Assembly (NCBI RefSeq): GCF_002934545.1
Contig: NZ_PTJA01000009.1
Span: 62,001 to 126,000, forward strand
Origin: Lacrimispora xylanisolvens
Lineage (GTDB): Bacteria; Bacillota; Clostridia; Lachnospirales; Lachnospiraceae
Length of the DNA: 64,000 nt
Direction: 5' to 3'
Positions 25,174-33,233 of the stretch are shown in pieces. Numbering within the stretch: the first letter of the stretch is position 1; every line of letters begins with the position of its first letter. Below the pieces are notes generated by a model, which did not search any database, was not told the origin of the DNA, and saw only the letters and a list, made by a program, of their open reading frames with translations. The position numbers and the translations under genes are program-made.

Positions 25174-25512
25174 ATGACTGAAAAGATGTGTTTCGTAAGC
25201 AATAAAGAGCCATTTGAATACACACTTTCCATTGTAAGCGGAAAATGGAAATTAAAAATCATATATCTTCTGGCCTGTACGACACCGGTCAGATACGGGG
25301 AGTTAAAAAGAAATATATCCGGTATTACCCACAAAATGCTAAGTACACAGCTAAAGGAACTGGAGAAAGAGAATGTGATAGAACGAAAAGAATATCCCCA
25401 GGTTCCTCCCAAGGTTGAATACTATCTGACGAAAAAAGGGGAAAGCCTTATTCCCATCGTACGCTCTATGTGCGTGTGGGGAAAAGAAAATATGACCAGA
25501 CAAACGAATTAA
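25174..25512 (+). CDS. HxlR-family winged-helix transcriptional regulator
   Basis: A 112-residue HxlR/DUF24 protein. It opens with the family signature in which a Cys near the N-terminus (CFVSN) precedes SIVSGKWKLKIIYLL, then RYGELKRNISGITHKMLSTQ as the recognition region, and the wing VPPKVEYYLTKKG. Many HxlR proteins sense electrophiles or redox stress through this N-terminal cysteine (Cys6 here). It is divergent from the amidohydrolase gene and just upstream of an ABC-F gene that carries a matching half-site. Confidence 0.93.
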   Translation: MTEKMCFVSNKEPFEYTLSIVSGKWKLKIIYLLACTTPVRYGELKRNISGITHKMLSTQLKELEKENVIERKEYPQVPPKVEYYLTKKGESLIPIVRSMCVWGKENMTRQTN

Positions 25513-25534
25513 TTGAAATAATTAATAAAAGATG

Positions 25535-25543
25535 GTATGCTAC
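25535..25543 (+). promoter_or_regulatory. HxlR half-site copy before the ABC-F gene
   Basis: GTATGCTAC at 25535-25543, within the longer palindrome TGGTA-TGC-TACCA, is the exact reverse complement of GTAGCATAC at 25144-25152 in the HxlR operator region. It suggests that the same regulator controls the ABC-F gene. Confidence 0.4.
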
Positions 25544-25573
25544 CAAAGGTAAATTCACACATGGAGGACTTAC

Positions 25574-27313
25574 ATGATAAAATTTGATAACCTGTCTTAC
25601 TCATTTCCGCAAAAGGATTTATATCATAATATTTCGTTCACTTTAGAAGACGGCCAGCACTGCGCCTTTATTGGAACCAGCGGAAGCGGAAAAAGTACAC
25701 TGATTCATATCCTTATGGATCCTGATAAATATATGTTTGATGGAAAACTGGAGATATCCCCCAATTGCAGAATTGGATATGTAAGCCAGTTCTATGAACG
25801 AGACGATGCAGAGGATATAACGGTCGCACAATATATTGGTGCGGAATTTACAAAACTGCAAAACGAAATAACATCCATCTGTACTGAGATGGAAACTTCA
25901 TCAGACATTGATAATCTCCTGGAAAAATACCAGCAGGCTCTGGATGCCTTCCAGGCAATTGACGGAGATAATTTTGAAACCAACATGAATAAGCAGTTAG
26001 GTCTGGCAGACCTTGGAAAGCTGGAAAATCTTCCTGTCTCCCAGCTCAGTGGCGGCGAGTTCAAGCTGGTCCAGGTAATAAAGGAAATGCTGACCCAGCC
26101 TAATTTAATTATTATGGATGAACCTGATGTTTTTCTGGATTTTGAGAATTTAAATTCTCTTAAAAACCTGATCAATTCACATAAGGGCACGATGCTGGTT
26201 ATTACACATAACCGGTATTTATTAAATCATTGTTTTAACAAAATTATTCACCTGGAAAATAAACTGCTTCAGGAGTTTGACGGACGGTATATTGATTATA
26301 ACTTCACTTTGCTGCAAAAGAAAATTGAATTGCAGGAACTGGCTGTGGCTGACACAGAAGAAATCCAGAGGAATCAGCTTATCATTAACAATTTAAGATC
26401 ACTGGCTACCACACACACAGAAGCAGCCAGAGGAAAATCCTTAAAAGCGAGAAAGAAAATCCAGGAACGGTTAATCGCCCGAAGAATTCAGGCACCATTT
26501 GTGGAAATCAAACAGCCGGATATTCACTTTACCATTGCCAATAATCTGGAAGATGCAGTCGTATTAACTGTTAAAGACTACAGTGCGGCATTTGATGAAA
26601 TACTTTTAAACGATGTTAACTTTGAAATCAAATCCACAGATAAAGTTGCCCTGATCGGCCCCAACGGAACCGGAAAAACTACATTACTCCGTGATATCTA
26701 TAAAAACAGCAAAGATTCCATAGAGATCAATGAAACCATTCAGACAGCCTTTTTATCCCAGCTCCAGGGTGAAATGCTAGATGAGACTGAAACAGTATTG
26801 GATTATTTCTTCCGCCTTGGGTTTCAAACATACGATGAAATCAGCTCCTATCTTTCCAACTATACCTTTGATGAATCGGTCCTTCATCAAAAAATCGGTG
26901 CCCTGTCCGGCGGCGAAAAAAATATACTTCAATTAGCCAAAATTTCTGCTGGTAAAGCAGATCTGCTGCTTCTTGATGAACCTACCAGCCATCTGGACAC
27001 CTACTCACAGATCGCATTGGAACAAGCCATTGCAAACTACAAGGGTTCAGTTTTAATGATCTCCCACGATTTTTATACCATCGTAAATTGTGCGGACTAC
27101 GTCTTAATCATTGATGATAAGACAATCCGGAAAATGAGCATGCGTAAATTCAGACAAATGATTTATGCCAGACATTTTGATAAAGACTATTTAGAATTAG
27201 AGCAAAAGAAAAAGGCAGTGGAGACAAAAATCGAACTGGCCTTAAAAAACACCGATTTTGAACTGGCAAAGGGGTTATCTGAAGAATTAGAAGCTATTAT
27301 TGAGCTCCTGTAA
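25574..27313 (+). CDS. ABC-F family ATPase (ribosome-associated, possible antibiotic resistance)
   Basis: A 579-residue protein with two ABC domains and no membrane segments. ABC1: Walker A GTSGSGKST (34-42), signature LSGGE (158-162), Walker B IIMDEP. ABC2: Walker A GPNGTGKTT (362-370), signature LSGGE (444-448), Walker B LLLLDEP. The linker (about 240-320) is basic and helical. ABC-F proteins bind the ribosomal E site; some dislodge ribosome-targeting antibiotics (Lsa, Vga, Msr types), others tune translation. Linker length is moderate and the resistance spectrum cannot be read from sequence. The gene is 61 nt downstream of the HxlR gene. Confidence 0.92.
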   Translation: MIKFDNLSYSFPQKDLYHNISFTLEDGQHCAFIGTSGSGKSTLIHILMDPDKYMFDGKLEISPNCRIGYVSQFYERDDAEDITVAQYIGAEFTKLQNEITSICTEMETSSDIDNLLEKYQQALDAFQAIDGDNFETNMNKQLGLADLGKLENLPVSQLSGGEFKLVQVIKEMLTQPNLIIMDEPDVFLDFENLNSLKNLINSHKGTMLVITHNRYLLNHCFNKIIHLENKLLQEFDGRYIDYNFTLLQKKIELQELAVADTEEIQRNQLIINNLRSLATTHTEAARGKSLKARKKIQERLIARRIQAPFVEIKQPDIHFTIANNLEDAVVLTVKDYSAAFDEILLNDVNFEIKSTDKVALIGPNGTGKTTLLRDIYKNSKDSIEINETIQTAFLSQLQGEMLDETETVLDYFFRLGFQTYDEISSYLSNYTFDESVLHQKIGALSGGEKNILQLAKISAGKADLLLLDEPTSHLDTYSQIALEQAIANYKGSVLMISHDFYTIVNCADYVLIIDDKTIRKMSMRKFRQMIYARHFDKDYLELEQKKKAVETKIELALKNTDFELAKGLSEELEAIIELL

Positions 27314-27328
27314 ATTACTGCCACGCTT

Positions 27329-27652
27329 TTATTTCATATGCTCCTGCCCCCATTGATACATCAGCTCCAATATTGGGATCAGGGTGCGTCCTTCTTCAGT
27401 CAGAGAATATTCCACACGGGGCGGTACCTCATTGTATTGCTCCCTGTGGATTAAACTGCTGGCTTCCAGTTCTTTTAGCTGCGCGCTTAATGTTTTATGT
27501 GCAATCGGATTCAGTTCTCCCCACAATTTATTATATCGAATGATTCCCGCCTCATAAATCTTCCACAAAATGATCCATTTCCACTTTCCCTCTACAGCCG
27601 ACATGGTGTAATACATGGGACAGCTGCTGTAATTTCTTTTAAAATCCGACAT
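27329..27652 (-). CDS. HxlR-family winged-helix transcriptional regulator
   Basis: A 107-residue protein with the HxlR pattern: an N-terminal Cys12 in SSCPMYYTMSAVEGKWKWII, RYNKLWGELNPIAHKTLSAQ as the recognition segment, and wing VPPRVEYSLTEEG. It is transcribed divergently from an iron-sulfur flavoprotein gene, the common HxlR/oxidoreductase pairing, and repeats of GTTAG/CTAAC fill the shared region. It converges on the ABC-F gene with only 15 bases between the stops. Confidence 0.93.
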   Translation of the reverse strand: MSDFKRNYSSCPMYYTMSAVEGKWKWIILWKIYEAGIIRYNKLWGELNPIAHKTLSAQLKELEASSLIHREQYNEVPPRVEYSLTEEGRTLIPILELMYQWGQEHMK

Positions 27653-27666
27653 TCATTTCCTCCCTG

Positions 27667-27690
27667 CTAACAAAAAAGTTAGTATCTAAC
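27667..27690. promoter_or_regulatory. GTTAG/CTAAC repeats, candidate HxlR operator
   Basis: CTAAC, GTTAG and CTAAC occur in succession, separated by six A and by TAT, giving the palindrome GTTAGTATCTAAC (27678-27690). They lie 15-38 bases upstream of the HxlR start and in front of the divergent flavoprotein gene. Confidence 0.5.
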
Positions 27691-27766
27691 AACAATGTGC
27701 ATACTTCTCTTACTGAGTATAAGGATATATAATTTATCTGTAAAAATCAAGTAGGAGGATATCAAT

Positions 27767-28411
27767 ATGAAAGTGATTGCAATCAATGGAAGTCCCCGGA
27801 AGAATCACAACACGGCTGTTCTGCTTAAGAAAGCACTGGATGGCGCGCAGGCAAATGGAGCTGAAACAGAACTGATCAATTTATATGATTTAAATTATAA
27901 GGGTTGTACCAGCTGTTTCGCCTGTAAGAGAAAGGATGGACCGAGTTATGGATCTTGTGCCTGGAAGGATGATTTAAGTCCCATTCTTTTGAGAATCAAA
28001 GAGGCTGACGCCATTATCCTGGGATCACCCATCTATCTTTATGATGTAACCGGACAAATGCATGCCTTTTTGGAACGCCTTATTTTCCCTTATGTCACTT
28101 ATACAGAGGGTTACAAAAGCCTCTTTGAACGAAAAATCAAGACCGGGGTTATTTATACCATGAATGTAACTGCCGAACAGATGGAGGAACGGGGCTTTCG
28201 TTCAACATTAGACGGTATCGAAAGCTTCCTTAAAAGGGCCTTTGGGTATAGTGAATCACTTTTCTCCTATGATACTTATCAGTTCGACAATTATGAGAAA
28301 TACGTTGTGACCGTTTTTGATGAGCATCATAAAGCTATGGTCAGGGAAAACCAGTTTCCAAAAGACTGTCTCATGGCTTATGATATGGGAAAGCGTTTTA
28401 CTATGCAGTAA
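27767..28411 (+). CDS. iron-sulfur flavoprotein / NAD(P)H-dependent FMN reductase-like
   Basis: This 214-residue flavodoxin-fold protein begins with the FMN-phosphate loop INGSPRKNHNTA. It has a compact cysteine cluster, Cys47-x2-Cys50-x2-Cys53-x10-Cys64, like the 4Fe-4S site of archaeal and clostridial iron-sulfur flavoproteins (the last spacing is longer than the usual 4-7). LGSPIYLYDVTGQM contacts the flavin in relatives. A role in electron transfer or O2/peroxide or quinone reduction is likely. Its promoter faces the divergent HxlR gene, which probably controls it in response to redox stress. Confidence 0.9.
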   Translation: MKVIAINGSPRKNHNTAVLLKKALDGAQANGAETELINLYDLNYKGCTSCFACKRKDGPSYGSCAWKDDLSPILLRIKEADAIILGSPIYLYDVTGQMHAFLERLIFPYVTYTEGYKSLFERKIKTGVIYTMNVTAEQMEERGFRSTLDGIESFLKRAFGYSESLFSYDTYQFDNYEKYVVTVFDEHHKAMVRENQFPKDCLMAYDMGKRFTMQ

Positions 28412-28436
28412 AGTTTCATTAACTCCATAAATATTT

Positions 28437-28501
28437 AGACAATATATTGACTTTATTTCATTGCAGGAGTATCCTTATGATAAATAGACAGTATATTGTC
28501 T
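28437..28501 (+). promoter_or_regulatory. two MarR-operator-like palindromes and promoter of the BAAT-like gene
   Basis: AGACAATATATTGACT (28437-28452) and AGACAGTATATTGTCT (28486-28501) fit a palindromic consensus AGACAATATATTGTCT. The first covers a candidate -35 box (TTGACT, 28447-28452) that is 17 bases from TATCCT (28470-28475). The second lies in the transcribed leader. A third copy precedes the MarR gene. Confidence 0.65.
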
Positions 28502-28514
28502 TTTTATCATAAGG
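28473..28514 (+). repeat. 42-bp inverted repeat overlapping the ribosome binding site
   Basis: CCTTATGATAAA (28473-28484) and TTTATCATAAGG (28503-28514) are perfect complements enclosing the second MarR-type palindrome. The right arm includes the first bases of the AAGGAGG ribosome binding site (28511-28517). The left arm includes the ATG of an 11-codon frame (28477-28512; MINRQYIVFLS) that has its own GCAGGAG and ends in the next ribosome binding site. Confidence 0.6.
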
Positions 28515-28524
28515 AGGATTTATC

Positions 28525-29805
28525 ATGAAAGTAGAAGTAGAGAATCAGGAAGCATTGGCAGATGAAAAAATCAGGATCAGAATTTTCGATTTACTCCCAT
28601 ACAGTCAGTTAAGGGTAAGTTTAAAAATGGAACTCCCCTGGTGCAGTGGGGAAGAATTCTCTTCGTATGCTGTTTTTATTGCTGGCGAATCTGGAGAAAT
28701 TGACCTGGATACTGCAATTCCCATAGAAGGAACCTACAAGACGGCTGACAGTATGGGACTTATCTATTCATTAGAACAAAATAAATCCGAAGGAAAGAAT
28801 ATTGGCGAACATATCTCGGTAGAAAATCCCATTCTTATGAACCTGCTATTTGAAACTTCTGCTGAAACGAAAAAGGTACAGTTAAAAAGGCATTTTAAAA
28901 CAGATGATATACTGATGAAACCGATTCACGGCGATTTTACGGGTCAGCTCTTTTATAAAAAGGACTCAGGAAATAAAACTATTTTAATGCTTGGCGGATC
29001 TGACGGCCATATGGAAAGCCTGTTTCTTATGGCGGCGCCCCTTGCCTCAAGGGGATTTAATGTACTGACTGTATCCTATTTTAATTCTGAGGGACTGCCG
29101 GAAAAACTGGAGGAAGTTCCGCTGGAATATTTCGAGAAGATTTTTAACTGGTTAGAGACCAGTAAAATTACTGATACAAAAGATATTTATATTCATGGTA
29201 CTTCCAAGGGGGGAGAACTGGCTCTTCTATTGGCTTCCAGATATAAACAGATAAAAAAAGTCGTTGCAGTGGAGCCACATACCTATTGTTTTCAGGCTCT
29301 TGACGGATTGACCAATGGAAAAAATGTATCTTCCTGGTCCTATCAGGGAAAATCAATTCCATTTATTCAGGTGGATAACGATATTTTTTTTGAAGACCGG
29401 AAAAAAGACTTGGTAAAAGGAATTCCGTTCGGTTTTACCAGCACTTACAGAAAAAGTATTGAAAAAGCAAAGAACCGCGGGGAAGCGCGTATAAAAGTGG
29501 AAAATTCACAGGCAGATATTCTTTTGATTTGCGGAGAAAAAGATAATATCTGGAACAGCCATGAAGCATGCAGGGAAATTATCAATCATTTAGAAAACTG
29601 TGATTACTCTCATTATTACGAAATAATGCCTTTTGAAAACATGGGGCATCCCCTGCCCATCCCTTATATCATTCCATTAAACTTCACTTTAAATATACCA
29701 ATGGATGGCGGTGTTTTTACTTCTGGAGGCACTCTTGAAGGAAATGCCCAAGGCCAATATGAGTCCTTTCAAAGAACAATTGAGTTCTTACAACAGAATT
29801 CTTGA
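28525..29805 (+). CDS. BAAT / acyl-CoA thioester hydrolase family protein
   Basis: The protein has 426 residues in the two-domain layout of the acyl-CoA thioesterase / bile acid-CoA:amino acid N-acyltransferase family. An N-terminal beta-sandwich (about 1-120) precedes an alpha/beta hydrolase domain with nucleophile elbow HGTSKGGE (Ser227), an acid in CGEKDN and a histidine in MGHPLPIP. Bacterial members are mostly uncharacterised; a serine nucleophile is usual for the thioesterase type and cysteine for conjugating BAAT, so acyl-ester or thioester hydrolysis is the better guess. It is followed by, and probably repressed by, the MarR gene downstream. Confidence 0.85.
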   Translation: MKVEVENQEALADEKIRIRIFDLLPYSQLRVSLKMELPWCSGEEFSSYAVFIAGESGEIDLDTAIPIEGTYKTADSMGLIYSLEQNKSEGKNIGEHISVENPILMNLLFETSAETKKVQLKRHFKTDDILMKPIHGDFTGQLFYKKDSGNKTILMLGGSDGHMESLFLMAAPLASRGFNVLTVSYFNSEGLPEKLEEVPLEYFEKIFNWLETSKITDTKDIYIHGTSKGGELALLLASRYKQIKKVVAVEPHTYCFQALDGLTNGKNVSSWSYQGKSIPFIQVDNDIFFEDRKKDLVKGIPFGFTSTYRKSIEKAKNRGEARIKVENSQADILLICGEKDNIWNSHEACREIINHLENCDYSHYYEIMPFENMGHPLPIPYIIPLNFTLNIPMDGGVFTSGGTLEGNAQGQYESFQRTIEFLQQNS

Positions 29806-29849
29806 CCGCTGTCTCCCATGGCTATATAATAATAGACAACATATTGATT
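29802..29849 (+). promoter_or_regulatory. marR promoter with downstream operator copy
   Basis: TTGACC (29802-29807) and TATAAT (29825-29830) are exactly 17 bases apart. AGACAACATATTGATT (29834-29849), a third copy of the MarR-type site, starts four bases after the -10 box, over the expected transcription start. It indicates autorepression and a separate transcript for the regulator. Confidence 0.7.
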
Positions 29850-29877
29850 ATATACCATAAAAAATGTTAGTGAGGTT

Positions 29878-30444
29878 ATGATAACTGCCATGGATTACGA
29901 TAAAGAATTCAATCTATTATATCTGATGGAGCAGGTTTACTCCTGTTTGATTTCTGTTTCAAACAAGCTGCAGGCAACCGGAGATAAATATTGCGAGCCA
30001 TTAACATCCAGACAATATATGACTGCCCTTGCTATCCTTCATTTGCCGGAGGATGAAACAACAATCAATAATATTGCCGGTAAATTAGGGGCGACCAAAC
30101 AAAATATGACCCAGCTGGTAAACAGCCTTTGTAAAAAGGGCTTTGCCCAGATTATCCCCAGTCCCAAAGACAAAAGAGCCGTAAACGTACATTTAACGGA
30201 GTCGGGTCTCAAGACTTTAACAGACTGTGGCGTCAGTGTATCCATTGATTTTATGGCAGACACGTTTAAAGCTTTTGATGAAGAAGAACTTAAGACCCTA
30301 TGGAAGCTGCTGAAAAAATTATACCGTTTTGACGGCGTGGAACTTGATGGGCTGGAAGAGAATGTAAATGTACCAAATGCGTTTAGCGATGAGGAAATAA
30401 AATCCGCAATAGACAGATTCTCCAATAGAAGAAATACGTTTTAA
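29878..30444 (+). CDS. MarR-family transcriptional regulator
   Basis: A 188-residue winged-helix protein. Helix-turn-helix TINNIAGKLGATKQNMTQLV is at about 62-81, and the wing with SPKDKRAVNVHLTESG at about 97-112 is typical of MarR. The C-terminal dimerisation helices are longer than average. Start is uncertain: the ATG at 29878 has GTGAGG very close, and an ATG at 29890 is also possible. Three palindromic sites around this gene and the BAAT-like gene are its likely operators; the inducer may be a fatty or bile acid-like ligand, which is inference. Confidence 0.92.
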   Translation: MITAMDYDKEFNLLYLMEQVYSCLISVSNKLQATGDKYCEPLTSRQYMTALAILHLPEDETTINNIAGKLGATKQNMTQLVNSLCKKGFAQIIPSPKDKRAVNVHLTESGLKTLTDCGVSVSIDFMADTFKAFDEEELKTLWKLLKKLYRFDGVELDGLEENVNVPNAFSDEEIKSAIDRFSNRRNTF

Positions 30445-30812
30445 TATACAGCGTTTTCGTCCAACACCATTTTGTCCCTGTTTCATATACTATATTGAGG
30501 CTTGTTTATTTATGATCAAGCATTGTTTGCCAATGTAACGCCAGGAGGATAACAAATGCAGAATGCGTATCATAACTCCAATGCGTTTTCAGGCAGGCCC
30601 ATTCGTATTTTTAAATAAATGCTCACTTCATCGCGTTGAATCCGCCTACCTACTTTAACCCCAGAAGCATCTACCCCCGCATCACCCACGGGCCATGCAA
30701 ATTGGAGAACCGGGTTTTCGTATGCTTCACTGTGAAAGCTGTTTCAGAATAAGAAAAGCTCTCCTGATTGGTGATCTGTTTCAGATCCGTATCAGGAAGA
30801 GCTTTTTCCCTG
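30445..30812. other. 368-bp gap with one tiny open frame
   Basis: The only coding signal is a 20-codon frame at 30556-30618 with an ideal AGGAGG seven bases before its ATG (peptide starts MQNAYHNSNAF). Beyond it the plus-strand frames stay readable for short stretches but resemble nothing I know. The remainder is a compound hairpin at 30755-30807 belonging to the GH3 gene. It may be a remnant of a decayed gene. Confidence 0.4.
30755..30807 (-). terminator. compound terminator after the GH3 gene
   Basis: Outer arms AAAGCTCTCCTGAT (30755-30768) and ATCAGGAAGAGCTTT (30791-30805, one bulged base) enclose an inner hairpin GATCTG-TTT-CAGATC. T-rich flanks occur on both sides. Confidence 0.75.
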
Positions 30813-32663
30813 CTAATATGTTAATCCATAACCCACTGGATACAGAACCTGATCAGTTCTGATATCCTCAACTTTTGAGTAGTAAGGCATTGGCAGAGTC
30901 CCTTTAAAGGTTTTCTTTCCTGTCAGCACATTAGCAATACCATCTCCTTCACTTCCCGGAAGATAACACATAACGATACCGTCCCATTGTTCCATATAGT
31001 CGCTGATAATAACATTTCTGCCAGACACAATTAACGCTACTGTGGGATTGCCCAGACTTTTCGCCTGGTCAATTGCTTTTTTATTACCGGTAAGGGCGAG
31101 GCTGCCGGTTATATTGATATCTGCACTGTCACCCTTCCATTCTGTATAGGTCTTTTCTCCCAGACACAATAAGGTCAGATCGGCTTCAGCCGCTTTTGCC
31201 GGATCGGTGATAATCGTCAGATTATATTCATCTGCAAGTTGTTTCAGCCCATCCATTATGGTTTTTCCTTCCGGGATCCATTTGCGTCCATGATTGTCTG
31301 CATCTGTACTTCCCAGCCAGGTAAATGTCCAGCCACCGCACTGAGCCCCTACATCATTTGCGGCAGGCCCCGTAACATATATTTTTGTTCCCTTCTTAAT
31401 TGGCAGTAAGTTATTGTCATTTTTTAATAATACAAGACTCTCTTCTACCAATGTTCTGGCTAAATCTCTGTATTCTTGTGATCCCAAACTGCTCTCTTTC
31501 GTGGTTACCTTCTCCATCATGGGATCATCTATAATTCCCATTTCCTTTTTAACCGTAAGAATCCGGCTGACTGCATCATCTACACGGTCCATTGAAATTT
31601 TGCCTTCATTGACTGCATCAACAATATATTTTCGGCAATTTTCAAAATTGGAGTCTTCCATCAGCATATCGATTCCTGCATTGACTGCTGTAATTGTCTG
31701 ATCTTTTAAGTTATCACCTGGTATGTTATGTATGGAATTCCAATCGCTTACTATGAAACCCTGAAAGCCCATATCTTTTTTTAGTATGGATATGTATTTT
31801 TCATTGGCATGCATTTTTATACCATTCACGCTGCTGTGACTGATCATAATCGTCTTAACACCAGCATCGATTTGTGCCTGATAAACTTTTAACAAATCTT
31901 GAATCTCCGCCTCTGTAAGTTTTGCATCACCACGGTCAATCAACCGCTTTTCTCCCTCTGAATTTTCGCCTGTTCCGTATAAAACATTACCATCTGCAAA
32001 AAAGTGCTTTGCACAAGGGAGAAGCCCTCCATCAATCAGTCCCCTGGTATAGGCTGCTCCCAGCTCTGCAACCATACCGTTTTCAGAGGAAAAACTCTCA
32101 TAGGTACGCCCCCATCTGGGATCCTGTGCTGCAGATAAACACGGAGAAAAGCTCCAGAGCATCCCTGTAAATTTTGCTTCATCTGCCACTGCCAATCCCA
32201 TCTGATAAGTTAACTCTTTATCATTGGCGGCTCCAATTCCGATATTATGAGGAAATATGACGGCACCTCTACAGCCAGCAAGGCCATGAACCTGATCATT
32301 TCCATAGATATAGGGCACGCCTGCTTCGGAACTTATGGCTTCCTTCTGGTATTTCAGGATCATATTCTTCCACTGTGATGCACTTAAGAAATTCTCACCA
32401 AATGTGGATAGAATGCTTCCGTAGCATTTCTCCTTCATCAGATTATCCGGCATATTATATACCGCTCCCTGTACCATCTGAGCCGCCTTTTGATCAAGTG
32501 TCAATCTGGCCAGAATGTTCTCCACCGATGTAATGTCAGTCTTGTGTTCCGTTTCAGCAGTAGTACTTACTTCCGTTCGGCATACGTTACTCGTCTGAGT
32601 ACCCACGCATCCTGATAATACCATCATGAAAACCAGACATGCCCCTGTCACGCCACTTCTCAT
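30813..32663 (-). CDS. GH3 beta-glucosidase-type lipoprotein
   Basis: The protein has 616 residues. The N-terminus has a lipobox VLSGC, so Cys19 is likely lipidated and the enzyme sits on the outer face of the membrane. The GH3 N-domain includes KHFFADGN (a KH motif) and the nucleophile motif VSDWNS; the alpha/beta C-domain (about 390-616) includes LCLGEKTYTEWKGD and ends at VGYGLTY without a fibronectin domain. It should release glucose or xylose from beta-linked oligosaccharides. Start at 32663 is set by AGGGGGA eight bases upstream and by the lipobox spacing; a frame extending to 32735 is not a signal peptide. Confidence 0.92.
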   Translation of the reverse strand: MRSGVTGACLVFMMVLSGCVGTQTSNVCRTEVSTTAETEHKTDITSVENILARLTLDQKAAQMVQGAVYNMPDNLMKEKCYGSILSTFGENFLSASQWKNMILKYQKEAISSEAGVPYIYGNDQVHGLAGCRGAVIFPHNIGIGAANDKELTYQMGLAVADEAKFTGMLWSFSPCLSAAQDPRWGRTYESFSSENGMVAELGAAYTRGLIDGGLLPCAKHFFADGNVLYGTGENSEGEKRLIDRGDAKLTEAEIQDLLKVYQAQIDAGVKTIMISHSSVNGIKMHANEKYISILKKDMGFQGFIVSDWNSIHNIPGDNLKDQTITAVNAGIDMLMEDSNFENCRKYIVDAVNEGKISMDRVDDAVSRILTVKKEMGIIDDPMMEKVTTKESSLGSQEYRDLARTLVEESLVLLKNDNNLLPIKKGTKIYVTGPAANDVGAQCGGWTFTWLGSTDADNHGRKWIPEGKTIMDGLKQLADEYNLTIITDPAKAAEADLTLLCLGEKTYTEWKGDSADINITGSLALTGNKKAIDQAKSLGNPTVALIVSGRNVIISDYMEQWDGIVMCYLPGSEGDGIANVLTGKKTFKGTLPMPYYSKVEDIRTDQVLYPVGYGLTY

Positions 32664-32687
32664 CACGAAATCCCCCTTATAATAAAT

Positions 32688-32735
32688 TTGCATACCACTA
32701 TCAACAAGTTTACTCTTGTTAATCGCGATATGCAA
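32688..32735. repeat. interrupted inverted repeat upstream of the GH3 gene
   Basis: TTGCATA (32688-32694) and TATGCAA (32729-32735) enclose a second pair, AACAAG and CTTGTT (32703-32720 region). The element starts 25 bases upstream of the GH3 start codon. It could be an operator or the terminator of the gene that ends at 32763. Confidence 0.4.
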
Positions 32736-32762
32736 TATTTATCTATCCCCGGAGCATAGAAC

Positions 32763-33227
32763 TTACTTTTTTAAATCAGACCTTTCACTGGCATAAGTAA
32801 TCAGCTTACGAAACGATTCTTCAAAATGTCTGTCATCTTCTTTTGTTCTTTTTGAAGGTCCGCTAAGATGATTTTTAGCCTTTGCTCTCCTTGCTTCTTT
32901 TGCAATATGCCGTTCCATCAGAAGCTGATCAATATTATCATTGGTATACCACTTTCCGGACTGATGAATTCCATATGCACCTTTTGAAAGTGCCATAGCC
33001 GCTACTCCATAATCCTGTGTCACCACAATATCACCGGCTTTACAAAGATTTATTAACGCAAAATCCACAGCATCTGCTCCTGCGCCAATGATTTTAATCT
33101 CACTGTAATCAGACTGTAATACATGATTGGTATCACAGAGGAGGCAAACAGCTGTTTTATTTTCTTTGGCTGTTTTTTCCACAATCCGAACCACCGGGCA
33201 GGCATCTGCATCTACATAAATTGTCAT
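32763..33227 (-). CDS. YaiI/YqxD family protein (DUF188)
   Basis: A 154-residue conserved protein with the family N-terminus IYVDADACPV, a mid segment GADAVDFALIN and DIVVTQDYGVAA. The acidic residues are reminiscent of a PIN-like nuclease fold, but the function is not established. It lies six bases downstream of the membrane-anchored hypothetical gene. Confidence 0.9.
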   Translation of the reverse strand: MTIYVDADACPVVRIVEKTAKENKTAVCLLCDTNHVLQSDYSEIKIIGAGADAVDFALINLCKAGDIVVTQDYGVAAMALSKGAYGIHQSGKWYTNDNIDQLLMERHIAKEARRAKAKNHLSGPSKRTKEDDRHFEESFRKLITYASERSDLKK

Positions 33228-33233
33228 TGGTTT

